Source of the DNA: Fischerella thermalis PCC 7521
GTDB taxonomy: Bacteria; Cyanobacteriota; Cyanobacteriia; Cyanobacteriales; Nostocaceae
NCBI RefSeq assembly: GCF_000317225.1
Contig: NZ_AJLL01000037.1
Span: 37,564 to 101,563, forward strand
DNA length: 64,000 bases
Direction: 5' to 3'
Position numbers and translations under genes: made by a program. Of the stretch, positions 57,920-64,000 are shown piece after piece. Under the pieces are notes generated by a model that saw only the letters and a program-made list of their open reading frames with translations, was not told where the DNA came from and did no database searches. Positions within the stretch are counted from its first letter, which is position 1. Each line of letters opens with the position of its first letter.

Positions 57920-58345
57920 GGTTTTTCGGTATTTAAATTGAAGTTAAATCGCAGAAAACACTGTAGATGCTTTTGATGTAGATTGCCCTGGACAATTCCA
58001 CATGCCAATAACTTTATAGTGTTTTACGTTTGAATTTAAATTTTAATTTTACAGGCAATTGATCTCAAACATTCTTTGTGAGAATTTTTTAATTTTTTAT
58101 TGAAAAAGCAAATTATAACATCTATCTATTAGTAGTTGACTAGTATTGACAAATACAATTATTTTATTAGACCATCATGTAATTAATCATTAGTCAAAAA
58201 TTAATAGCTAATTGTTAGCGATTAATAGTTATATAGTTAGTAATTTATTTATTATTGACTCCCGACTGACCCTAATCCTTATTCTTGCAGCCGTGGGGAT
58301 TAGGGACAGTGTAAGGCCCAACTACTAACAGCAAATAACCAAAAC
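57920..58345. other. Gene-free AT-rich interval with a hairpin after nadB
   Basis: The only structure noted is CCCTAATCC (58270-58278) / GGATTAGGG (58297-58305) with an 18-nt loop, 41 bp downstream of the nadB stop on the minus strand. The rest is AT-rich with no frame. The promoter of the upstream-facing gene at 57919 is on this side. Confidence 0.5.
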
Positions 58346-60019
58346 CTATGTCAATACAGGCGCTTTCCACCAATTGTAATACTGTACCAGTGTATGAACT
58401 TGCCAATTAGGATCTGACTGGGGATAATCTAGGCGATAGTGTCCCCCTCTGCTTTCTTTTCTAAAAGCAGCACTGGTGAGGATTAAATAAGCTACATCCA
58501 ATAGATTGTGAGTTTCTGCCCACAGTCTCAATTGTCGTTCTACATCTGGCAATTTGAAACTAACGCTTTGTTTGGGGTGTAAACAAATTAAAAATTGGCT
58601 TAGTTGCAAATCAGCAAAATCTTGCTGCCAAGATTTGACGGTGGCGATCGCGATTTCTAAGCCTGACTGTTCTCGACAGATACCAGCATATTGCCACACT
58701 AAACGGGGAATTTTTTGGCGCAAATCTTCTAAATATGCTCGTTGTTTGTGCCAATTATCTAAATCTGTAACAAATTCCCACACTGTTGGAAGCGGTTCTT
58801 CACTTACTGATTCACTCTTTAGCTCCAGATGGGCCATCTGCGCGCCAAAAACAATACATTCTAATAAAGAATTACTAGCAAGGCGATTAGCACCATGTAC
58901 TCCAGTACTTGCAGTTTCTCCGACAGCGTATAAACCGGGAATGTTGGTGCGATTCATCATATCTGTGAGAATACCACCCATCCAGTAATGAGCAGCAGGA
59001 GCGACGGGAATTGGTTCGGAAAAAACATCGATACCCCAGCGTTGACAAACATGAATGATGTTAGGGAAGCGGTGACGAATTTTGTCAGCAGGAATAGGGC
59101 GCATATCTAACCACACGTGGGCGGTGGCGGGGTCAGCAGTGGTTTTTTGTAAGTGACTAAAAATTGCCCGACTCACGATATCTCTGGGGGCGAGTTCACC
59201 AGCCGGATGATAATCAAAAGCAAAACGCCGCCCTTCATTATCTATTAGATGCGCTCCCTCACCACGTACAGCTTCACTAATTAAAAAGCGTTCCGCCCCT
59301 GGTTTTGTCAAAGCAGTAGGGTGGAATTGTACAAATTCTAAATCTCTGAGAATTGCTCCAGCACGAGCTGCGATCGCTACTCCATCTCCGGTACTCACAG
59401 CTGGGTTAGTGGTTTGAGCAAATACCTGACCACCACCACCTGTTGCTAGCACTACTGCACCAGCTTTGATCCATGTAATTTCACCTTGATAAAACAAGCT
59501 AATCCCCTGACAGGTTTGGGTTTGAGGATCTATCCACAAACTCAATGCCAAAGCTTGCTGAATGACTTGAATATTTTTCCGTTGCAGTACCTGTGCAGTC
59601 AGAGTGGTGATTACTTCTCTACCTGTAGTATCAGCAGCGTGAAGAACCCGGTGTTTAGAGTGGGCGGCTTCTAAAGTTAAAGCTAAATGATTGTCGTGAC
59701 GATCAAAAGCAACCCCAAGCTCTACCAGAGATTTAATGCAGTCTGGGGCATGTTCGGCAAGGAATTCGACTGCGGGGCGATCGCACAAACCCGCACCTGC
59801 TTTGATTGTATCCTCAATGTGCAACCGTGGTGAATCATCAGGAGCGATCGCAGCAGCAATACCACCCTGCGCCCAATCACTAGCAGACAAGGTTAAAGTT
59901 TCTTTGGTAATCAGACCAACTTGTAAGGACTGTGGTAAACAAAGCGCCGTATACAGTCCAGCAGCACCAGCGCCGACTACTAAAACATCAAATTGGTTAA
60001 AAATGTCTATCTGCAACAA
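58346..60019 (-). CDS. nadB: L-aspartate oxidase
   Basis: 557 aa. VLVVGAGAAGLYTAL is the FAD loop; SASDWAQGGIAAA lacks the His that links FAD covalently in succinate dehydrogenase, as expected for Nad[37 protein letters not shown] and HGANRLASNSLLE follow. It oxidises aspartate to iminoaspartate, the first step of NAD synthesis. No ATG exists near the N-terminus: the start is a TTG (60019, with the next codon also TTG) preceded by a C-rich repeat and no Shine-Dalgarno. tatC lies 62 bp upstream on the same strand. Confidence 0.94.
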   Translation of the reverse strand: MLQIDIFNQFDVLVVGAGAAGLYTALCLPQSLQVGLITKETLTLSASDWAQGGIAAAIAPDDSPRLHIEDTIKAGAGLCDRPAVEFLAEHAPDCIKSLVELGVAFDRHDNHLALTLEAAHSKHRVLHAADTTGREVITTLTAQVLQRKNIQVIQQALALSLWIDPQTQTCQGISLFYQGEITWIKAGAVVLATGGGGQVFAQTTNPAVSTGDGVAIAARAGAILRDLEFVQFHPTALTKPGAERFLISEAVRGEGAHLIDNEGRRFAFDYHPAGELAPRDIVSRAIFSHLQKTTADPATAHVWLDMRPIPADKIRHRFPNIIHVCQRWGIDVFSEPIPVAPAAHYWMGGILTDMMNRTNIPGLYAVGETASTGVHGANRLASNSLLECIVFGAQMAHLELKSESVSEEPLPTVWEFVTDLDNWHKQRAYLEDLRQKIPRLVWQYAGICREQSGLEIAIATVKSWQQDFADLQLSQFLICLHPKQSVSFKLPDVERQLRLWAETHNLLDVAYLILTSAAFRKESRGGHYRLDYPQSDPNWQVHTLVQYYNWWKAPVLT

Positions 60020-60066
60020 GGTAGGGGGAGTGGGGAGATGGGGAGTGTGGGGAGTGGGGGAGAGAT
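60020..60066. repeat. G-rich repeat between tatC and nadB
   Basis: GTAGGGGGAGTGGGGAGATG and GGGAGTGTGGGGAGTGGGG, the G-rich module of the composite repeat on its own. On the minus strand it is the C-rich leader of nadB. Confidence 0.8.
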
Positions 60067-60081
60067 ATTTATCCGTGTCTT

Positions 60082-60885
60082 CTATTTACCTATGAGCTTA
60101 ACTAGCCCAATTCCGCTAAAATACAGCCCTAGTACGGCTCCAGCTAGGAGAGTTTGGGTAAGGGGGTCTGTAGAAGGCGTTATGACGGCTCCTAGAACTA
60201 CTGCACCTAAAATTACATAACGCCAGCCAGAGAGCATTTGTTTTGACGAGACAATTCCTAAACTACCGAGTAAAAGTTGGATAATCGGTACTTGGAATGC
60301 TAACCCCGTACTGAATAATAACAACAGGACAAATTCAAAATATTTGTCAATTGACCATAGTTGTTCTACGACATCTGCACCGTAGCTAATAAAGAATTTT
60401 AAAGCAGCTGGAATCAGTAGGGAATAAGCAAATACTAAACCTACTGCAAACAGCACTGTTGATCCTAGAACTATAGGAGCTAATAAGCGGCGTTCACGGC
60501 GAGTTAAGCCTGGCAGTACAAACTGGACGATTTGGTATAGTATGAAGGGACTAGCGAGGAGCAAACCACTATAGCCTGCGACTTTCAGAGATACAAAAAA
60601 GTATTCTCCGGGTGCAAGCTGGAGAAATTTGACTCCTTTGGCTGGCACTTCCAACAACTGAACTATAGGCTTGACAGCAAAAAAACAGCCAACTACACTT
60701 ACTGCTACTGCAATCAGCGCATAAAAAATCCGCAGTCGCAACTCCTCTAGATGCTCAAAAAGGGTCATTTCGACCTCTCCTGGCAATTCATCCAAAGGAT
60801 CGGTTTCTTTTTGCTCATCGGTTTCAAAGTCAACACTGGGAGTAGTGTGAGCAGTTACAGTGTTTGCGTCTTGTAAAGGCGTCAT
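60082..60885 (-). CDS. tatC: Sec-independent protein translocase TatC
   Basis: 267 aa, ATG start. A 35-residue acidic polar N-terminal tail precedes [20 protein letters not shown], the conserved TatC N-terminus that binds twin-Arg signals. Six membrane helices follow; [20 protein letters not shown] is the family motif, with [11 protein letters not shown] and [16 protein letters not shown] later on. It is the receptor component of the twin-arginine export system. nadB follows at 62 bp; tatA is 15 kb away. Confidence 0.96.
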   Translation of the reverse strand: MTPLQDANTVTAHTTPSVDFETDEQKETDPLDELPGEVEMTLFEHLEELRLRIFYALIAVAVSVVGCFFAVKPIVQLLEVPAKGVKFLQLAPGEYFFVSLKVAGYSGLLLASPFILYQIVQFVLPGLTRRERRLLAPIVLGSTVLFAVGLVFAYSLLIPAALKFFISYGADVVEQLWSIDKYFEFVLLLLFSTGLAFQVPIIQLLLGSLGIVSSKQMLSGWRYVILGAVVLGAVITPSTDPLTQTLLAGAVLGLYFSGIGLVKLIGK

Positions 60886-61086
60886 GGGTCAGCTAGCGAG
60901 CATCATTTGTTAACTATTTTATCTGGGGTCGCCGCTACCCGGATCTCGGACTTCTCGTAGAAGTTGAGAATTTATATCATGCTCACTCATATACTTATGC
61001 TGTCGCGTAGGCTGGTAATTGGTAATGGGAAAATCTCCTCCCCAATGACCGATGCCCAATACCCAATAACGAAGCTTTACATCTAG

Positions 61087-61437
61087 CTATAAATTTCCAC
61101 CTAATAGATATTCCAATTCTTTCTTTAACGCTTTAATATCTGCAATTCTTGCTACTAGTAAGTTATCCCTGCCAGCATCTATTAAACGTGCTTTCCAATA
61201 ACGAATACTATCGGAATTCTGCATCCAAAAATTAATCACTGTACCTACAACTTCATCTTTGTCCCAATTCCATTTTTGCGGTACTGGCTCCACAGATTCT
61301 AGCAGCGCGTCTAATGTACATGTGTGTGTTGCGATATATTCCACACCTTGGTGTTGTGGTTTGTGCAAATTTTGTTGTTGGTGATTAAAAAATTGTAAAA
61401 CTTGAGATACTCCAACAATATCAAAAGTATATTTCAT
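61087..61437 (-). CDS. Small soluble protein, conserved hypothetical
   Basis: 116 aa, ATG start. It has a mixed alpha/beta look, with VGVSQVLQFFNHQQQN at the start, a Trp-rich segment WNWDKDEVVGTVINFWMQN and a charged C-terminal helix DIKALKKELEYLLG. It is most likely real, but no family is recognised. Two CIRCE-like operators are 119 and 164 bp upstream; a short terminator lies between. Confidence 0.68.
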   Translation of the reverse strand: MKYTFDIVGVSQVLQFFNHQQQNLHKPQHQGVEYIATHTCTLDALLESVEPVPQKWNWDKDEVVGTVINFWMQNSDSIRYWKARLIDAGRDNLLVARIADIKALKKELEYLLGGNL

Positions 61438-61502
61438 TGCTGTTACCCCAATATCAATCTTTTTAAACTAAATATATCTGCAACTGGATTGAAAATGCAT
61501 CT

Positions 61503-61526
61503 GAAAAAAAAGTGTTATCACACCTT
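61503..61526 (-). terminator. Short intrinsic terminator on the minus strand
   Basis: Read on the minus strand: AAGGTGT, GATA loop, ACACTT, followed by eight T (one G-T pair in the stem). It sits between the CIRCE-like elements and the gene at 61437 and would stop a transcript started near them after some 50-100 nt. Confidence 0.55.
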
Positions 61527-61555
61527 ATGTCATAGGTAGTAAAACACTCAATGAA

Positions 61556-61582
61556 TTAGCACTTTTATATCTTGAGTGCTAA
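61556..61582. promoter_or_regulatory. CIRCE-like HrcA operator 1
   Basis: TTAGCACTT, 9-nt spacer, GAGTGCTAA: one mismatch from the classical TTAGCACTC-N9-GAGTGCTAA CIRCE element bound by the heat-shock repressor HrcA. Confidence 0.8.
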
Positions 61583-61600
61583 ATTTGAACCAGCAAAAAA

Positions 61601-61627
61601 TTAGCAGTAACGTGCATTGAGTGCTAA
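61601..61627. promoter_or_regulatory. CIRCE-like HrcA operator 2
   Basis: TTAGCAGTA, 9-nt spacer, GAGTGCTAA: two mismatches in the left arm, right arm perfect. Its distance from the first element is 45 bp, about four helical turns. Confidence 0.72.
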
Positions 61628-61821
61628 TGTTTATAAGAGTATTTTTCTTAAAATATGAAAAATCTTGAGTTTTTGCAAAGGGGTAAATATTATTTTTAAT
61701 ATTTTTTTAAATTCGTCATTAACTGGCTTCAATGGAAAGCTCGGGGTGAAATTTTCAAGTCAGCATTATCTAATTTATGGGATTTCCTTATCACTTGTGC
61801 CTTTTGCCTTTTGCCTTCTTC

Positions 61822-62832
61822 ATGAGTTTTCAAGGTGAAATAGCAGCTTTGTCTGCTGCTTGTTTGTGGGCGATCGCATCTGTGGTGTATAGCCGTTTGG
61901 GTGAACGTATCCCGCCTCTGCAACTCAACTTAATGAAAGGCATAGTTGCGATCGCTCTGCTTTTACTCACCATCGTACTGAGTAGCGAATTATTTCCCAG
62001 CATTGCTCCTATTCCCCTTTCTCTAATTCTCCTCAGTGGAGTAGTGGGTATTGGTTTTGGTGATACAGTCTTCTTTGCTTCAATCAATAATTTAGGAGCG
62101 CGACGCGCTTTACTGATGGGAACCTTAGCCCCACCCATGACAGCTATTGGTGCAATGATTTTTCTCCAAGAACAGCTAAATCTAAGTGCTTGGTGTGGGA
62201 TTTTGCTGACGATTTTAGGAGTTGCTTGGGTAGTGACAGAACGAACTCCTGAAGGTAGGGGGACGCGGGGAGAGGGGAGCGAAGGGGGACAAGGGAATAG
62301 TTTTTCCTCTTCGTCTTCTCGTGTGACAGTAAATCTATGGCGGGGAATAGGGTTTGGAGTATTGGCAGCAATTGCTAATGCTGTGGGGGCTTTGTTTTCG
62401 CGTGCAGCATTTGCACAATCTGTTATGAATCCTTTGTGGGCAGCTTTGTTGCGGTTGAGTGCTGGTGTGCTGATTTTGCTAATTTTTACCTTTTCCAAAT
62501 CTATATTAAAATCACTGCTATACAGGCAAAGCCTACGGAGGCAAGTTTTAGAGTCTCCATCAGAAAACTTATTTAGTATAGCCGAGGCTAGGCAATCACG
62601 AGTCTTAGCAGCAATTATTTTTGCAGCTTTTTGCGGAACTTACTTAGGAATTTGGTTACAGCAGATAGCTTTAAAATTTACTGTTGCGGGAGTTGCTTCT
62701 ACCTTGCTGCAAACTAGTCCGGTGTTTATTATTCCTATTGGAATGTGGCTAGGTGAGAAAGTTACTTGGAGAGCGATCGCAGGTGTGATCATAGCGATCG
62801 CGGGAGTTGGATTATTGTTTTATCTGAAGTAG
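61822..62832 (+). CDS. EamA-family (drug/metabolite) transporter with repeat-derived loops
   Basis: 336 aa from the ATG at 61822 (MSFQGEIAALSAACLWAIA); an earlier ATG at 61777 adds 15 hydrophobic residues encoded by a CTTTTGCCTTTTGCC repeat and is less likely. Ten membrane helices in two EamA halves are visible, each with the LWAIA / GALFSRAAF type N-terminal helix and a LGEKVTW-like end. The central loop (about residues 143-170) is EGRGTRGEGSEGGQG and Ser-rich, encoded by a G-rich intergenic-type repeat; a second insert at about 233-250 is encoded by GGCAAAGCCTACGGAGGC. It probably exports a small metabolite; which one is unknown. Confidence 0.85.
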   Translation: MSFQGEIAALSAACLWAIASVVYSRLGERIPPLQLNLMKGIVAIALLLLTIVLSSELFPSIAPIPLSLILLSGVVGIGFGDTVFFASINNLGARRALLMGTLAPPMTAIGAMIFLQEQLNLSAWCGILLTILGVAWVVTERTPEGRGTRGEGSEGGQGNSFSSSSSRVTVNLWRGIGFGVLAAIANAVGALFSRAAFAQSVMNPLWAALLRLSAGVLILLIFTFSKSILKSLLYRQSLRRQVLESPSENLFSIAEARQSRVLAAIIFAAFCGTYLGIWLQQIALKFTVAGVASTLLQTSPVFIIPIGMWLGEKVTWRAIAGVIIAIAGVGLLFYLK

Positions 62833-62851
62833 GCGTCAAAAATCTTTGTGT

Positions 62852-62903
62852 CTTGGAGTCTTAGTGGTTAAAATTTTTACCACCAAGGCACTAAGACACC
62901 AAG
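62852..62903. repeat. Inverted repeat after the EamA gene
   Basis: CTTGGAGTCTTAGTG and its near complement CACTAAGACACCAAG, separated by about 22 nt with TTTTT in the loop. The unit resembles dispersed CTTGGTGTCTTAGTGG repeats (a related remnant is at 27324) and can form a terminator between the convergent genes. Confidence 0.65.
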
Positions 62904-63007
62904 TATTTTCAACTCAGCTATTTATGAGAAAATTTTACAACCAAATACGAAAACCTCTTCCCCTTTTCTCCAGAGGGAACCCTACTTTCCCTGATCTCTG
63001 TTCCCTT

Positions 63008-63862
63008 TTATTCAAATACTACTGTGCGGTTGCCGTAGACCAACACACGATTTTGTAAATGCGATCGCACTGCTCTTGCTAGGACAATTCTTTCTAAATC
63101 TTTTCCTTTTCTAATCAAATCTTCGACTTCATCGCGGTGACTAACCCGCACGACATCTTGTTCAATAATTGGTCCTGCATCTAAATCAGAAGTCACATAA
63201 TGGGCTGTCGCACCAATAATTTTTACACCTCGTTCAAAAGCTTTTTGGTAAGGATTTGCACCCACAAAAGCTGGTAGAAAAGAGTGGTGAATATTAATAA
63301 TTTGTGGAAATTTAGCAATAAAATCAGCGCTGAGAATTTGCATATATTTTGCCAACACAACTAAATCAATTTTGTACTCACGCAGTAATTTTAGTTGTTT
63401 GGCTTCTTGTTCTAATTTATTATCTTTATTAATAGGAATATAATGATAGTCAATGCCAAATTGCTCTGCGACTTCCTGAAGTGGAAGATGATTGCTGATA
63501 ATTAAGGGAATTTCCGCAGTAAATTCTTTAGCACGGTGTCGCCAAATTAAGTCAAATAAACAATGGTCTTGCTTACTAACCCAAATGGCAATGCGGGGAA
63601 CAGTATCAGAAAAGTGTAGTTCCCATTTAGCATTTAATGGTTGAGCGATCGCATTAAAGGCTGGTGCAATAAATTCCCGTGGTAAATTAAATCCTGTTAA
63701 TTGCCACTCTAGGCGTGTGAGAAATAACTCGGCTGCAAAGTCTGTATGTTGATCTGCATGGATAATATTACCACCATTGGCGTAGATAAAATTGGCGAAT
63801 TTAGCTACAAGTCCCTGTTGATCGGGACAGGAAATTAATAACGTTGCTGTCGGACTTGACAT
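63008..63862 (-). CDS. purU: Formyltetrahydrofolate deformylase
   Basis: 284 aa from the ATG at 63862 (MSSPTATLLISCPDQQG); the frame opens 22 codons upstream but that part translates a GAACACAGAT repeat. An N-terminal ACT domain (LLISCPDQQGLVAKFANFI) is followed by a formyltransferase fold with VVLAKYMQILS, INIHHSFLPAFVGANPY (catalytic Asn/His) and HYVTSDLDAGPIIEQD (catalytic Asp). It hydrolyses 10-formyl-tetrahydrofolate to formate and tetrahydrofolate and balances one-carbon pools. Length and motifs are typical. Confidence 0.95.
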   Translation of the reverse strand: MSSPTATLLISCPDQQGLVAKFANFIYANGGNIIHADQHTDFAAELFLTRLEWQLTGFNLPREFIAPAFNAIAQPLNAKWELHFSDTVPRIAIWVSKQDHCLFDLIWRHRAKEFTAEIPLIISNHLPLQEVAEQFGIDYHYIPINKDNKLEQEAKQLKLLREYKIDLVVLAKYMQILSADFIAKFPQIINIHHSFLPAFVGANPYQKAFERGVKIIGATAHYVTSDLDAGPIIEQDVVRVSHRDEVEDLIRKGKDLERIVLARAVRSHLQNRVLVYGNRTVVFE

Positions 63863-63901
63863 AGTAATTTTAACTACGGCGAAAATAAAGTTTTGAAAAA
63901 T

Positions 63902-63969
63902 CGAACACTGATGAACACAGATGAACACGGATAATCTATCGGTGTGTATCGGTGTGTATCTGTGTTCGT
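63902..63969. repeat. GAACACAGAT repeats in inverted arrangement
   Basis: CGAACACTGATGAACACAG with ATGAACACGGAT on the left, and TATCGGTGTGTATCGG with TGTGTATCTGTGTTCG on the right, forming a long imperfect hairpin upstream of purU. Same family as 9823 and 26602. Confidence 0.8.
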
Positions 63970-64000
63970 TTACCTCAAAATACGAGGTTTAGGTAGAGTA

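Noticed and set aside
61830..62498. 222-codon minus-strand frame opposite the EamA transporter
   Set aside because: Antisense shadow; the plus-strand protein has ten clear membrane helices and family motifs.

Overview
The window looks like chromosome from a filamentous, probably heterocyst-forming cyanobacterium (Nostocales-like). The grounds are the very frequent HIP1 octamer GCGATCGC inside and between genes, ferredoxin-type glutamate synthase, the cyanophycin pair cphB-cphA, small cyanobacteria-type membrane proteins, and intergenic regions full of short tandem and palindromic repeats (heptamer STRRs, TAGAGACG palindromes, GAACACAGAT repeats). No rRNA or tRNA gene was recognised.

Layout. 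1-7.8 kb: five co-directional integral-membrane genes with mirrored paralogs: a PIG-V-like mannosyltransferase (cut by the window edge), two DUF2079 proteins, a GT39-like glycosyltransferase and a second PIG-V-like protein. A secreted or anchored polysaccharide deacetylase follows after a 1 kb gene-free stretch. 10-14.8 kb: ferredoxin-dependent glutamate synthase. 15.5-21.4 kb: a secreted phosphodiester glycosidase-like protein, a small membrane protein, a thioesterase, an exported TPR-CHAT protein and a DUF1815-like protein. 22-28.6 kb: a succinate dehydrogenase-type flavoprotein, a small membrane protein, an SDR and alpha/beta hydrolase pair, YjbQ and an aminotransferase. 28.8-36.6 kb: small proteins, an RRM RNA-binding protein, a divergent S-adenosylmethionine synthetase, a P2-type cation ATPase with a metal-binding-like N-terminus, and a creatininase-family amidase. 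36.7-38.7 kb: a transposase (TnpB) relic and an Hsp70-family protein.

38.7-44.3 kb is one very long CRISPR array: 73 intact 37-bp repeats that look identical by eye, plus a terminal repeat copy disrupted by a 144-bp MITE-like element. There are no cas genes in the window. Repeat orientation, the degenerate left end and a clear TTGACA/TATATT promoter on the right all indicate transcription on the minus strand, with the leader at 44.27-44.6 kb.

44.7-64 kb: tatA (59 aa), cphA and cphB, trmD, ispF, a lipoprotein peptide-binding protein, larB, a small membrane protein, argH, a mechanosensitive-channel-like protein built from about 96-residue repeats, nadB, tatC, a conserved small protein, a pair of CIRCE-like heat-shock operators with no chaperone gene beside them, an EamA transporter carrying repeat-derived in-frame insertions, and purU.

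Nitrogen metabolism is well represented: glutamate synthase makes glutamate, argH completes arginine, CphA stores arginine and aspartate as cyanophycin, CphB mobilises it, and nadB consumes aspartate. These genes are not in one operon. Points most worth a second look: the CRISPR leader/promoter and the MITE in its trailer end, the orphan tandem CIRCE elements, the divergent MetK, the mirrored membrane glycosyltransferase cluster, and a composite modular repeat that recurs next to stop or start codons in at least five intergenic regions.
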